Below, one piece after another: positions 18,246 through 28,610 of a DNA stretch of 64,000 nucleotides (position 1 is its first letter; each line of letters starts with the position of its first letter). Origin of the DNA: Verrucomicrobiota bacterium. Lineage in GTDB: Bacteria; Verrucomicrobiota; Verrucomicrobiia; Limisphaerales; J093. A program made the translations under genes and the position numbers. The notes under the pieces are model-generated. The model worked only from the letters and a program-made list of their open reading frames with translations. It had not been told where the DNA came from and ran no database searches. Location: positions 310,001 through 374,000 of the forward strand of contig JAOSKK010000034.1 of the NCBI GenBank assembly GCA_027493615.1, read 5' to 3'.

Positions 18246-19445
18246 ATGAAAGCCGCCCGCGTTCTTGAACCGCTTCGTCGTTCCTGGAAATGGCTGCTCC
18301 TGCTGGCCGTGGTCGGCGTGGGGATAGCCCGCGTGAAATGGGCCCCCGTGCCGGTCGAAGCGGTGCCGGTGTGGCTGGACACGATCGTGGCCGAGGTGAT
18401 GGGTACCGGCACCCTCGAAGCACGCGTCAAGACCACCCTCAGCCCGCGCATCCAGGAGCGCCTGGCCGAGGTCCTCGTCGACCAGGGCGACACCGTGAAG
18501 GCTGGTCAGTTGCTGGCCCGCCTGGACGCCGGCGAACTCGAGCGTCAGCTCGCCGTGGCCGAGGCCACGCTGAACGCTGTGAAGGCCAGCCTCGCCCGGA
18601 CCCGTGCGGACGAGGAACGGGCGCTGGCCGTTCAGGAACAGGCCCGGTTGACCCACGACCGCGCCCTGGCCTTGCGCGCCACCCAGATTGCCGCCCAGGC
18701 CGACGTGGACAAGGCCATCGAGCTGCGGCAAGTGGCGGACGCCGAGGTCAACCGCGCCCGCGCTGCCATCGCGGAAGCCGAGCTCCAGGTCATCACCGCC
18801 GAACGCAACCTCGCGTATCACCGCGAGCGCCTCGGCTTCACGCAGCTCACCAGTCCCTACGACGGCCTGGTCGTGCGGCGCGACCGCGATCCCGGCGGGG
18901 TCGTGGTGCCCGGCAGTTCCGTCCTCCAGTTGATCTCGACCAACGAGCTCTGGATCTCGGCGTGGGTGGACGAGACGTCCATGGCCGGGCTCGCCCCGGA
19001 CCAGCCGGCACGCGTCGTTTTCCGCAGCCTCCCCGAGACCCCCTTCCCGGGGCGCGTGGCCCGGCTCGGTCGGGAGGCGGATCGCGAGACGCGCGAGTTC
19101 CTCGTGGACGTGCGTGTCGAGCAACTGCCCGCGAACTGGGCCGTAGGCCAGCGCGCCGAGGTCTTCATCGAAACCGGGCGCCGGACGGCGGTGCCGGTGA
19201 TTCCGCAGCGGTATGTGGTTTGGCGCGGACGCGACCCCGGCGTGTTTGTCGACGCCCGGGGCAGGGCTGCGTGGCGCCCGGTTCGCCTCGGCTTGCACGG
19301 TCGGGACCTCGTCGAAGTGACGGAGGGCCTGGCGGAGAATGACCGCGTCGTGGCGCCTCTGGGGGTCCGGGCCAGATCCCTGCAGGCCGGGCAGCGGATT
19401 CGAGTGCCGGCCGACACCACCAGGGCACCGGCGGGAGGACGTTAA
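18246..19445 (+). CDS. HlyD/MacA-like periplasmic adaptor (membrane fusion protein)
   Basis: 399 residues from ATG 18246 (a GTG two codons upstream is possible). One N-terminal membrane anchor (WLLLLAVVGVGIARV), then lipoyl half-motif (LAEVLVDQGDTVKAGQLLARLDAGELERQL), a long coiled-coil hairpin (residues about 95-185, Ala/Glu/Arg rich), second lipoyl half (LTSPYDGLVVRRDRDPGGVV) and beta-barrel. It forms an operon with the permease (3-base gap) and ATPase that follow, giving a MacAB- or DevBCA-like ABC exporter. The exported substrate is unknown, and no outer-membrane partner lies next to it. Confidence 0.9.
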   Translation: MKAARVLEPLRRSWKWLLLLAVVGVGIARVKWAPVPVEAVPVWLDTIVAEVMGTGTLEARVKTTLSPRIQERLAEVLVDQGDTVKAGQLLARLDAGELERQLAVAEATLNAVKASLARTRADEERALAVQEQARLTHDRALALRATQIAAQADVDKAIELRQVADAEVNRARAAIAEAELQVITAERNLAYHRERLGFTQLTSPYDGLVVRRDRDPGGVVVPGSSVLQLISTNELWISAWVDETSMAGLAPDQPARVVFRSLPETPFPGRVARLGREADRETREFLVDVRVEQLPANWAVGQRAEVFIETGRRTAVPVIPQRYVVWRGRDPGVFVDARGRAAWRPVRLGLHGRDLVEVTEGLAENDRVVAPLGVRARSLQAGQRIRVPADTTRAPAGGR

Positions 19446-19448
19446 GGC

Positions 19449-20662
19449 ATGAATCTCGCCGTCCGCGACGTCCGCCATCACCTCACCCGTTTCGTGCTGA
19501 CGACCGTGGGGATTGGCCTGCTGCTCATGATCGTGATGGGCATGGGCGGGATTTACCGGGGCTTGATCGCGGAAGCCACGCTCCTCGTGGACCGGATCGG
19601 GGCGGACCTGTGGCTGGTGCAAGGCAACACGCGCGGGCCGTTTGCCGAGATCTCGCGCGTGGCCGCGAACCTGGAAGATCGGGCGCGGGCGGTGCCGGGC
19701 GTGGCGGGCGCGCGGCGGTTCGTCTCGCACACCGTGCAACGGGAACACCAAGGCCGGCCGTTGCGGATCGTGGTGCAGGGTTTGTCCTGGCCCGAGGATC
19801 GGGGGCGTGGCTGCCGCTGGTGGCCGGCCGCCCGTTGGGACAGGCCCACTACGAAATGATCGCTGACCGCACGCTCGGGCTGGGACTGGGCGAAACGATC
19901 CGGCTCGGCAAAGACCACTACACCGTCGTCGGTCTCACGCAGGGCATGGTGGGATCGGGGGGCGACGGGCTGGGCTTCTTCAGCGTCGCCGACGCGCAGG
20001 CGATTCAGTTCGACGAGCCGCCCGAGGCGGTGCGCCTCGAACGAGCCGCGCGCTTTGGGCGCGCCACCCAAACCGATCTGGGCCGGGTGCAGCCGGCGCT
20101 GGCGGAGCGCGGGGCGGGGCTGGCGGCGGACATCCCGGCGCTGCGCCGTCCGCTGGTCAGCGCCGTCATGGTCACACTGGCGCCGGATGCCGACCCCGCC
20201 ACGGTGGCCAAGGCCTTTTCGCGCTGGCCGGATGTCACCGTGTACACGACCGCCGCGCAGCGCGACCTGCTGTTGTCCGGCATGGTCGACAAGGCCCGCC
20301 GGCAATTGGGGCTGTTTCGCGTCCTGCTGGTCATCATCTCGGCCATCATCATGGCGCTGATCATCTACACACTCACGCTCGACAAGCTGCACGACATCGC
20401 GATGCTGAAGCTCATCGGCGCGCGCAACCGGGTCATCGTGGGGCTGATCCTGCAACAGTCCCTGCTGATCGGCGCGCTGGGCTATGCCCTGGCCTGGTGG
20501 CTCGGCCAATACGCGTTTCCGCGGTTCCCGCGTTTGGTCGTGATCGAAACCGCGGATCTCCTGGCCCTGGCCGCGATCGTGTTCGCGATCTCCGTCCTGG
20601 CCAGCCTGCTCGGGATCGGCAAGGCCCTGCGGGTCGAGCCCAACCGGGTCCTCGCCGCATGA
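19449..20662 (+). CDS. MacB/DevC-like ABC transporter permease (FtsX fold), frame break near 19800
   Basis: About 404 residues. The N-terminal membrane helix (FVLTTVGIGLLLMIVMGMGG) is followed by a large periplasmic domain. Three C-terminal helices come after a break: FRVLLVIISAIIMALIIYTL, LLIGALGYALAWWLGQ and LLALAAIVFAISVLASLLGI. This is the FtsX/MacB type II layout. The break lies in the GGGGG run near 19800. The last bases overlap the ATPase ATG (ATGA). It probably couples with the adaptor upstream to export a small hydrophobic or envelope compound. Confidence 0.88.
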
Positions 20663-21397
20663 CCGCGACCACCACCGTTCCGCCCGCCCTCGAAGCCGAG
20701 GGCCTCACCAAGGTGTACGGCCGCGGGAACACCGAGGTCGTGGCCTTGCGTGACGTCTCCTTGCAGGTGGCCGCGGGCGAGGTCGTGGCCTTGCTCGGAC
20801 CGAGCGGTGCCGGCAAATCCACGCTGCTCACCGCGCTCGGCCTGGTCAATCCCCCGACGCGCGGCCGGATCCTCGTCCGGGGTCAAGCGGTGCTGGACGG
20901 CGACCGGGCGCTCACCGACCTCCGCGCCTTTCGCCGGCGCCATCTCGGGTTCGTCTTCCAGAAGGCGAACCTCATCCCGTTCCTCACCGCGCTCGAGAAC
21001 GTGCAGGTGGCTCTCGAGATCAATGATGTGCCGCCGCGGGAAGCCCGCCGCCGTGGCCTCGCGTTGCTCGAGTATCTTGGCGTGGCGGACCGTGCCCGCA
21101 ACCATCCCGACGCCCTTTCCGGGGCAGCAGCAGCGCGTGGCCGTGGCCCGCGCGCTCGCCAACCAGCCCGACGTCATCCTGGCCGATGAACCCACCGCGG
21201 CGCTTGACAGTCACCGTGGGCGCCAGGTCATGGAGTTGTTCGCCCGCGTCGCCCACGAGCGCGGTGCCGCCGTGATCGTGGTCACCCATGACCATCGCGC
21301 CCTGGACCTGTTCGACCGCACCTTCGAGATGGAAGACGGCCGGCTGCGGGTGGGGCATGGCCGGGTGCCTGGCGGACCATCCGGTCCCGGAGTCTGA
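20659..21397 (+). CDS. ABC transporter ATP-binding protein (LolD/MacB type), frame break near 21118
   Basis: About 245 residues. Walker A GPSGAGKST, Q-loop VFQKANL, ABC signature read across the break as LSG / GQQQRVAVARAL, Walker B VILADEPTAALD and switch His in VVTHDHRA. The break is at the GGGG run near 21118. This is the third gene of the adaptor-permease-ATPase operon. The tail after MEDGRLRVGHG is not conserved and could be an extension caused by an indel. Confidence 0.9.
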
Positions 21398-21764
21398 AGT
21401 CCGCCCGCGCCCGCCCAACCCGCGAACGCCTCCGGTGAGCGGTTGCCGCTGGCAGACCATCCGCGCAATCCGTGAAATCCGCGGTGCAGGGGAGGCGTCG
21501 TGACCTTCGACTGCGGATGTCGGGGAGGACACGGATGAAGCCAGGCCGTGAACCGGGTCCACTTCAAGTCCACGGTTTGCTGTGCGGTGGTCCGTTCCGC
21601 TGTTCTCGATCGTGGTTCGTCCTCCACTGGACCTTGCCCTGTGTCACCCGGCGAAAGTGCTGTAACCTTTCGCACGCCCCGCGGCTCGACTTCCCGCAGG
21701 TTATGGCCGTGCTCAAACCCCCCGCGCCTTTGTCGGGCGCACCTTCACCTCCGTCCTCCTGACC
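21398..21764. other. Intergenic region without a recognised gene
   Basis: It contains only short overlapping frames of poor coding quality. No promoter, RNA or repeat was recognised before the octamer array that begins at 21765. Confidence 0.5.
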
Positions 21765-21900
21765 ACCGTCCCACCGTCCCACCGTCCCACCGTCCCACCG
21801 TCTCACCGTCCCACTGTCTCACCGTCCCACCGTCCCACTGTCTCACCGTCCCACTGTCTCACCGTCCCACCGTCCCACTGTCTCACCGTCCCACCGTCCC
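21765..21900. repeat. Octamer minisatellite (17 units of ACCGTCCC) abutting a start codon
   Basis: There are exactly 17 consecutive 8-bp units: mostly ACCGTCCC, with ACTGTCTC at four places and ACCGTCTC once. The array stops three bases before the ATG at 21904, so the gene has no conventional ribosome-binding site. Variant units occur in an irregular pattern, which argues for repeated duplication rather than an assembly artefact. Confidence 0.95.
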
Positions 21901-21903
21901 ACG

Positions 21904-22512
21904 ATGAACCTCCCTCCCTCCTCACTCTCGATTGCCGTCCTGCTGCCGCTTCTCCTCACCGCCTGCCGGCCGGCGGCTGATACGTCGAACGCCGCGCCGC
22001 CCTTACCCGCGGCGGTTGAGACCACCGTGCTTGAACGAGGCCGTGCCATCACCGCCCAGGCTTTCGGTCTTCTCAGCACCAACCTGGTCCAGGCCCTTGC
22101 CGCCGGGGGCATCACCAACGCCCTTCCCTACTGCTCGGAAAAGGCCTATCCGCTCACGGCGCTGGTGGCGGCGACGAACGAGGTCAAGATCCGGCGCGTG
22201 ACGCATCGGCCGCGAAACCCCACCAACGCCGCGACGGGCATCGAGTGGGACCTCCTGCGGAAGTACCAGCTCGCCCTCGGACGCGGCGAGACCCTCGCAC
22301 CCACCGTGCGCGCCGGCACCAACGGCCAGGTTACGTTCTACTCCCCCATCGTCATCACCAACCCGCTCTGCCTCCAGTGCCATGGTGTTCCCCGGGACGG
22401 ACCTCGCCCCTCCACCCAGGCGTTGCTGCGAAAGCTCTACCCGCTGGACGAGGCCACCGGCTTCAAACTGGGCGACCTGCGCGGGCTCTGGCGCGTGGAC
22501 TTCGCGCGCTAG
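21904..22512 (+). CDS. DUF3365 (Tll0287-like) heme lipoprotein
   Basis: 202 residues with a lipoprotein signal (AVLLPLLLTAC, Cys about 20). The DUF3365 pattern is clear: AFGLLSTNLVQALAAGG, ALPYCSEKAYPL, VKIRRVTHRPRNPTNAA, TFYSPIVITNPLCLQCHG with one CXXCH heme site, and a final LGDLRGLWRVDF. Related domains occur as sensor or electron-transfer heme domains; the partner is unknown. Its ATG follows directly on the octamer minisatellite, which could make expression depend on repeat number. Confidence 0.85.
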   Translation: MNLPPSSLSIAVLLPLLLTACRPAADTSNAAPPLPAAVETTVLERGRAITAQAFGLLSTNLVQALAAGGITNALPYCSEKAYPLTALVAATNEVKIRRVTHRPRNPTNAATGIEWDLLRKYQLALGRGETLAPTVRAGTNGQVTFYSPIVITNPLCLQCHGVPRDGPRPSTQALLRKLYPLDEATGFKLGDLRGLWRVDFAR

Positions 22513-22647
22513 GGCAATGGGGTCAAACATGGACATTTGACAATTCTCCCGCGAAATCGGTTGCCGCCGCCGCCCGACCGCGGCATGTTCGGCCGCGTAG
22601 CATGCCCGGTCGGACCCGCGCCATGCCGAGTATGAAACCTCAAGGCT

Positions 22648-23610
22648 ATGAATGCTTGCTTGAATCGACGTGATTTCCTCAAGTCCTCGGTGGTCGCGGC
22701 GGCGGCCGGTTCTGCAGCCCTCACACCCTCCCCGGCCGCGGTGGCCGCTCCGGCCGAACTGCCGAGCGGACCCGCTGGCCCCGGCCCGGACGACGCTGCC
22801 TCTGGGCAAGATTGGGGGCGTCGAGTTCAGCCGGTTGATGCTGGGGGCAACCTGATCGGCGGCTACGCCCATTCCCGGGATCTGGATTACGTCGCCCACC
22901 TGATGCGGCGTTACAACACCGACGCCAAGATTCTGGAGACCCTCGAGCTGGCCGAGATCCATGGCATCAACGTCATGAACAGTTGGGTGCGCGACGGCAT
23001 CACCCACCTCCAGCAGCACTGGAAACGCGGCGGCAAGATGCAATGGATCGCCCAGGCCCGGGTGACCGGGGACGCCGGGTTTGACCAGTTCAAGCAGGCC
23101 GCGGATCTGGGCGCGGTGGGCATCCACGTCACCGGCGACGTGGCCGATGAACTGGTGCGGCGCGGCGAGATCGACACCATCGCTCGGACTCTGGATCTGA
23201 TCCGCGCCCGGAAGTGCCTGGCTGGCATTGGTGCGCACGGGTTGGGGACGGTGGTGGCCTGTGAACGCGCCAAGCTGAATCCGGACTTCTACATCAAGAC
23301 CTTCCACTCGCACGACTATTACACGGCGCCGCGTCCCGACGAGACGGGCGACCTGGGGCGTTACGACAACTCGTGGTGCAAGGACCCGGAGGAGGTGGCC
23401 GAGGTCATGTTCACCGTCCGGCAGCCCTGGATCGCGTTCAAGGTGCTGGCCGCTGGCGCCATCCCGCCCGCGCGCGGCTTCCGTCATGCCTTTGAGGGCG
23501 GCGCGGATTTCATTCTCGTGGGCATGTTCGACTGGCAGATCGAGGAGGACGTCCGCATTACGAAGGAAGTCCTTGGCAGCCTCAAACGCACGCGCCCCTG
23601 GCGGGGCTGA
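22648..23610 (+). CDS. Tat-exported aldo/keto-reductase-like TIM-barrel protein
   Basis: 320 residues. The Tat signal NRRDFLKSSVVAAAAG is at the N-terminus. The conserved entry strand reads LGKIGGVEFSRLMLG only in another frame, so two compensating indels lie between about 22790 and 22855. Then come NLIGGYAHSRDLDYVAHLM, TDAKILETLELAEIHGIN, GKMQWIAQARV and CLAGIGAHGLGTVVACE. Such secreted barrel proteins are common in Verrucomicrobia and Planctomycetes and are loosely related to aldo/keto reductases. The canonical catalytic tetrad is not evident, so activity is uncertain. Confidence 0.7.
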   Translation: MNACLNRRDFLKSSVVAAAAGSAALTPSPAAVAAPAELPSGPAGPGPDDAASGQDWGRRVQPVDAGGNLIGGYAHSRDLDYVAHLMRRYNTDAKILETLELAEIHGINVMNSWVRDGITHLQQHWKRGGKMQWIAQARVTGDAGFDQFKQAADLGAVGIHVTGDVADELVRRGEIDTIARTLDLIRARKCLAGIGAHGLGTVVACERAKLNPDFYIKTFHSHDYYTAPRPDETGDLGRYDNSWCKDPEEVAEVMFTVRQPWIAFKVLAAGAIPPARGFRHAFEGGADFILVGMFDWQIEEDVRITKEVLGSLKRTRPWRG

Positions 23611-23940
23611 GCGCCCGGCCGGCGGGCGCTATGGCCCGCGAGCGTTCGACGCGCGGGCCGGCCAGTTCGTTTTGGAACGACACGACGCGGGCGCACGTGG
23701 TTTCGCCTGTGTGCCGGAGCGCGGCGTTGGGTGATGTGGCTGCACGGGGCACGCGGAGACTTGACAGCAGCAGCAGGAGGTGGCGATTTAGCTCCGATGA
23801 ACCTAATCACAAGCCGCTCTTTTGAACACTGCCTGCGTCGCACGTCCGCGTAAGCGCGGCCGAGTCACCCTCCCACCCTTCGATCCCCATGCCCACTTCT
23901 CGTACCCCTCCCCACCCGACGCTCCCGTGCAACCACCGCG
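23611..23940. other. Intergenic region without a recognised gene
   Basis: This is 330 bases of GC-rich sequence, with a short AT-richer patch around 23785-23825 that could hold a promoter for the downstream protease gene. An ATG at 23889 gives a short frame that does not join the protease frame unless a base is missing. Confidence 0.4.
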
Positions 23941-25683
23941 TTGCGCCCGGTCGCCGGGCTCAACCTGAGCGCGCTCGACTTCGCGAATCCGGCGGCCTGG
24001 CGCAGCCAGTTGGCGCAGGTCAAACCCAAGCAGGCTCCGTCGTTGCTTGGCGAAGCGCTGAAGCTCTCGACGACGAACGCCGAGGTGCTGGCCCACGCGC
24101 TGATCACGCCGCGGACCACGCGCCCTTCGGCGGACGAGATCAAGGCCTGCGAGGAAAACGGCCTCGAGTTGGTGCAGTGGGCCGCCGTCGCGAAACGGAC
24201 CGAGCGTGTGGTGCTCGTGCGGGCCTTTGCCCACGCCTCCCAGAAGCGCGAACTGATCAGCGGGATCGGCCGGCTGTTGCGCCCACAGGCCCGGGCGTTC
24301 ATGAAAGACTACCTCGAGACCGACGGCGACCTGGGCGCGGTGGCCGACTGGCTGGATGAAGCCGGCGCGATCCTCCGCGCAGCACAAGGCGAGGGCGTGC
24401 CGGTGGACGGCTTCCTGGACGACGCGTGGAACGCGGTGAAGAAGGGGGCGAAGGCCGCGGCCGGGGCGGTCAGTTCGGCGGTCAGCGCCGTCATCGACGG
24501 CATCGAGACCGCCGGCAAGTCGCTGGTGGACATCCTCGGGGCTGCCGCGCGGTGGACCGCGGATCGGGTGCGCAACCTGGTGCGCTCGCTGATCGAGGCG
24601 GGCAAGAAGGTGGCTGACATCCTGGCTGCCGCGGCCCGCTATGGCATCGAGATGGTGCGCGGGGCGGTGACGGGCATTCTGGCGGCCGGAAAGGCGTTGG
24701 CCGACATCGTGAGCTGGGCGGCGGCGAGCGCGTTTACCATTGCGGCCGCGGCCATCGACGCGGCGCTCGACTTCGGCCGCACGGTGGCCCAGGTCATGGC
24801 CGAAGCCTGCAAGCTGGTCGCCGCCAGGCTGAAGGTTGTTGTCCGGGCGATCATCGCGTCGGGGCGCAAGGCGGCGGCGGTCCTCGCCGCCGTGGCCGGA
24901 CGCACGTTGAGCATCGTGCGCACGGTGTTGGAAGGCTTATTCGCGGCCGCCGTGAACCTGGCGGACATCGTCGCGGGGGTGTGCAAGGACGTGGCCGAGC
25001 AGTTTCGAAAGGGTTTCATTGAGGGGCTGATCGCGCTCGGCAAAGGCGTCGCGGAGATCTTCAAGGCGGCCCTGGCGAGCGGGCTCGGGATCGCGGCGTT
25101 GGCCTTTGCGGCGATCCTCGAGGCGCTCGGCGGACATCGCGGGCTGCTGCCGACGGAACTGGCCGAGGCGCGCAAGGTCTTCGGCTGGTCGATCGACCTT
25201 GACCGGGTGAAGGTGGCCAACGCCTCGTATGCGGCCGATTTCATCCAGGCGGTGAATGGCGGGCGTCCGTTCACCACGATGTACGTGCTGAACTTCAGCT
25301 CCAAGAGCGACTTCAAGCCCAACGGCGAACTGAAGAGCTTCGGCACGTTGATTCACGAGCTCACCCACGTGTGGCAGGCGGTGCAGGCGGGTCCGATTTA
25401 CATGATCGAGGCGCTCGAGCAACAACTGCGCAAGGGGAGCGCGGCCTACCGTTACACCGACGCCGAACTGGCCGCCCATGGGGGCGATCTGCTCAAGTTC
25501 GGTCGCGAGGCGCAGGCGCAGATCATCGAGGACTACTACGTCAGCCGCTACCTGAACGGCAACCCGCGATCGGCGTGGGAGAAGTACCTGCCATACGCGG
25601 GCAAGGTTCACCGGAGCCGCCCGATCACCGTGGGCGGACCGATCCGCCTGCCGTTGTTGAAACCGCAGCTTCTCCGTGGCTGA
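23941..25683 (+). CDS. 29-residue helical-repeat protein with C-terminal HExxH metalloprotease domain
   Basis: About 580 residues from the first in-frame TTG; the true start may be the ATG at 23889 if a base is missing. Three parts: an N-terminal globular region (1-190, LEETDGDL-like acidic end); then about seven consecutive 29-residue amphipathic repeats from about 195 to 400, each built like VADILAAAARYGIEMVRGAV followed by a helix ending AGK; then a zincin domain with HELTH at residues 472-476 inside FGTLIHELTHVWQAV and a following MIEALEQQL. The zincin region resembles DUF4157-like peptidases associated with injected or polymorphic toxins. The repeats look membrane-active or tube-like. 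The function is unassigned. It overlaps the CHAT-like gene. Confidence 0.75.
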   Translation: MRPVAGLNLSALDFANPAAWRSQLAQVKPKQAPSLLGEALKLSTTNAEVLAHALITPRTTRPSADEIKACEENGLELVQWAAVAKRTERVVLVRAFAHASQKRELISGIGRLLRPQARAFMKDYLETDGDLGAVADWLDEAGAILRAAQGEGVPVDGFLDDAWNAVKKGAKAAAGAVSSAVSAVIDGIETAGKSLVDILGAAARWTADRVRNLVRSLIEAGKKVADILAAAARYGIEMVRGAVTGILAAGKALADIVSWAAASAFTIAAAAIDAALDFGRTVAQVMAEACKLVAARLKVVVRAIIASGRKAAAVLAAVAGRTLSIVRTVLEGLFAAAVNLADIVAGVCKDVAEQFRKGFIEGLIALGKGVAEIFKAALASGLGIAALAFAAILEALGGHRGLLPTELAEARKVFGWSIDLDRVKVANASYAADFIQAVNGGRPFTTMYVLNFSSKSDFKPNGELKSFGTLIHELTHVWQAVQAGPIYMIEALEQQLRKGSAAYRYTDAELAAHGGDLLKFGREAQAQIIEDYYVSRYLNGNPRSAWEKYLPYAGKVHRSRPITVGGPIRLPLLKPQLLRG

Positions 25684-26561
25684 GCGGCGTCGGCTCGTCG
25701 TCGTGGCGCCGGCGCGCCTGCATCGTGTGTTGGGGGCGGGTCTGGGCGCTGCGGGATGGGAAGTGCGATGCGTAGGACGGCCGCCGGCCGGGGTGGCGCG
25801 GACCCTTACGGGCTTGGGGCGGTCGCGCGGTGCTGGGCGGGCTGGTGTCACGGACTGCTGTTGGCTGCGCCGGGGTGCCGGCCGCCGCGGCGCTGCTGCT
25901 CCGGGCCGGTCGTGGGAGGGCTGCCGGTGGGATTGGTTTTCGGCGACCGACCGGCGGATCTGCGGCCGTGGCTCGACGCGCTCGTTCAGGATTCGAGGCG
26001 ACCGCCGGACGGTGGGAACTGGGGGTGCTCTCGCCCTGGGATGGCCACCATCTGCCCGTGGCCCGGCAATTGCGACGACGTCTGCGGGAGGCGGGATTCG
26101 GGGTCGAGGGTTGGTTCGCGGACCGCCTCGCCCTGGCGGGACTGCTGGCTCAGTTGGCTCGTGGGCCGGCCCTGGCGATCTATCTCGGCCATGGCTCGCC
26201 GTGGGGACTGGATGCGTTTGGCGGGGTGGGCCTTGCCAAGATCGGGGCGAGCAAACCCTGGCGGAGCTGCGGCAGTCTGGCGCTCCTGGCGTGCCGAACG
26301 GCCGCACCGCGAGGTTCGGCCCCTGGGTTTGCGACGATGCTACAGGCCGAGGGCCGCGTGTTGAGCTGCCTGGCGGCGGTGGCGGATGTTGAGCAAGCGA
26401 CCAACGCCGCCCTGGCGCGACGTTTGGTGGGCGCGTTGGCTGACGGGGCCCGTTCGCTGGGGGAATGCCTTGTGCGTCTGGATCGGGAACTGGGTTTGGG
26501 GATCCACGCCGGCGCGCGCTGCGGGCGTATCGACTGCTCGGGCTGCCGCTCCAACCCGTGA
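25676..26561 (+). CDS. CHAT/caspase-like cysteine peptidase, several frame breaks
   Basis: About 294 residues. GTG 25676 overlaps the end of the HExxH gene. The N-terminus (RRLVVVAPARLHRVLG) is in one frame, then at least two indels (about 25770-25830 and 25900-26010) lead to the intact C-terminal half. There the caspase-fold dyad is visible: His in LAIYLGHGSPWGL (His codon 26190) and Cys in LALLACRTA (Cys codon 26292). A preceding WDGHHLPVARQLRRRL suits the first strand-helix of a CHAT/peptidase C25-like fold. Translational overlap with the zincin gene suggests the two proteins act together, perhaps one activating the other. It could be a degenerate gene if the breaks are real. Confidence 0.6.
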
Positions 26562-26708
26562 GATCGGTGGGGTCAGAACTTGAAGGGACGTTCCAGCGGC
26601 GGAAGCAACCCCGCGGGGATGGTCAAATCGATGACCCGTGGCCTGCGTTCGTCGGGATCGCAGTGAAAGGTTGCTCCTGCTCCAGGCTGGCGCGACACTC
26701 GGCGTGAC

Positions 26709-27715
26709 ATGCAGTCGAGAAAGGTGGCGGCCTTCGCCGCCCTGGTGGCCCTCGCCGCGGCCCGCGCTGCCGACGAAGACGCGGCACTGCGCCAGGTTGC
26801 GCTGGCCAGGTTTGGCGTGATTGAAGCGGCGTCCGAGGCCGACCTCCTCCGGCCCGACGTCAGGCTGGGCCGGGCCCTTTTCTGGGACGAGCGGCTTTCC
26901 GCGAACGGCCAGACCGCGTGCGCCAGTTGCCATCTCCCGGAGGATTGGGGGCGGACCGGCGGCGCTTTTCACCGGATGCGCGGGGTCGGAACACCACGCG
27001 CAACTCGCAGACGGTCCTCAACGCCACGCTGCAACCGACGCTGCGTTGGACCGGCGACCGCACTTCAGCAGCCCACCAGGCCGAACGATCGCTGACAGGC
27101 TCGATGGGTTTCGAGTCACCCGCGGCCGTGGTGCCGCTGCTCAAGCGACTGGGATATGAGAGCGATTTCAAAGGGGCGTTTCCGCAGGAGGCCGAGCCGG
27201 TTTCGCCGGGGAACTACGGCAAGGCCCTTCAGGCCTACGAGGAAACCTTGATCACGCCCGCTCCGTTCGATCGCTACCTGGCCGGGGAGGAGGACGCCTT
27301 GAGCCTGGAACAGAAGGAGGGGCTGAAGCTCTTTTCTCAAGTCGGCTGCGCCGAGTGTCATCGCGGGCCGCTCCTGGGCGGTCGGGGTCTCCGGAAGTTC
27401 GGCGTCGAGAAGGAGTACTGGACGGCCACGCGTTCGGAGCGGAAGGACCCGGGCCTGTTCGAATCGACGCAGGTCGAGTCCGACCGCTACCGGTTCCGCG
27501 TTTCCATGCTGCGCAACATCGCCCGCACCGGCCCTTACTTCCACGACGGGTCGGTGAGCGATCTCGAGGAGGCGGTGCAGGTGATGGCCGACGTGCAGTT
27601 GGGCGACCGGTTGCCCGGGCCTCAGGCGCGCGCCATCGTGGTGTTTCTGGAATCGCTCACCGGCGAAGTGCCGCGGCACTACCGCAAGCCCGCCACGGTG
27701 CCGGGCGTCCACTGA
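26709..27715 (+). CDS. Diheme cytochrome c peroxidase (MauG/CcpA family)
   Basis: About 335 residues with a signal peptide (VAAFAALVALAAARA). Two heme sites: CASCH in the N-terminal domain and CAECH in the C-terminal domain (LKLFSQVGCAECHRGPLLGG). Also typical are LGRALFWDERLSANGQTACASC, RNTTRNSQTVLNATLQPTLRWTG, SMLRNIARTGPYFHDGSV and FLESLTGEVP. A one-base break near 26945 joins the two parts. The enzyme reduces H2O2 in the periplasm, or oxidises a partner protein or metabolite as MauG does. Confidence 0.9.
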
Positions 27716-27852
27716 CCTGCGGCCAATGCCGCAAGCCGGATTCACTTTCGCTGGCGTCGCGTTGACAGGCCGGTTTGCCCAGACACCTTGCCGGTGGCTT
27801 TGAAACGACCGGACCGGAGGGCACTCTACGACGCGTGCCCCGGCGACCATTC

Positions 27853-28610
27853 ATGACTTCGTTATCGCCTGCGCATCTCTGGTGGGTTCACCGATGGCCT
27901 GCACTCGCAAGCCTCGCGGTCCTGTTACTGCTGCCCGCCTGCGGCCGCGGTCCGGCTCCTGACTCCATCGCTTCGGCGGGCAGCAACGCGGCACCGGTTG
28001 GCATTCAGGGCGACCTGATCGTGCCGCTGGCACCCTCGGATTCCTCTGCCGGCGCCGGAGTCGATGCGGCCGTGGCGAGGTTCGGGACGGAGCTCGCCAC
28101 GCTACCCGTACCCATACCGATCCCCCTCCCCGCGGGATACGAGACCAACGGCACCGGTTTGCTTCCCTCAGCTTCGACACGCTCAGCGCTTTTCCCTACC
28201 AGGTGCGTCTGAGCGACCCGGAACCCGGCACCCAGCGACAGGTTTTGATGACCGATGACGTCATCCCGGAGGCCATTCGCGGCCTGGACGGCCGGCGCAT
28301 TCTCATCGCTGGGTACGTGGCTCCGCTGCGGACCCAAGGACGTGGCGTGACCCAGTTCCTGCTGGCCCGCGATCCGTTGTCCTGCTGCTTCGGCCCCAGC
28401 CCGCAGATGAACCACTGGATCCAGGTCACGCTCCCGCGCACCGAACAGCGCTTCCGGATGTTCCAGGCCGTGACCGTGGTGGGAACTCTCAGCGTGGGCG
28501 AGCTCGAACGGAACGGGTCGCTGCAGTCCATCTACCGCCTCGCGGGCGAACGGGCCGAACTCATGTCGGACATCGCCGTCCCGACGGGCCTGCTTCCCGC
28601 CGCGCCATGA
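27853..28610 (+). CDS. DUF3299 lipoprotein, frame break near 28155
   Basis: About 252 residues. Lipoprotein-type signal (LASLAVLLLLPAC). The DUF3299 core after the break reads FDTLSAFPYQVRLSD, RRILIAGYVAPLRTQGRGV, FLLARDPLSCCFGPSPQMNHW and FQAVTVVGTLSVGE; the CCFG pair of cysteines is a family hallmark. The gene leads a four-gene cluster: DUF3299, ABC ATPase, permease and a His-rich protein, with ATGA overlaps at the first two junctions. Known clusters of this composition (ZrgABCDE in Vibrio) respond to and import zinc; by analogy a zinc or transition-metal role is inferred. Confidence 0.82.

Noticed and set aside
17961..19751. 596-codon minus-strand frame
   Set aside because: Antisense to nagB and the HlyD-like adaptor; no coherent domain.
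21765..21900. Possible CRISPR array
   Set aside because: Units are contiguous 8-bp repeats without spacers and no cas gene is near; it is a minisatellite.
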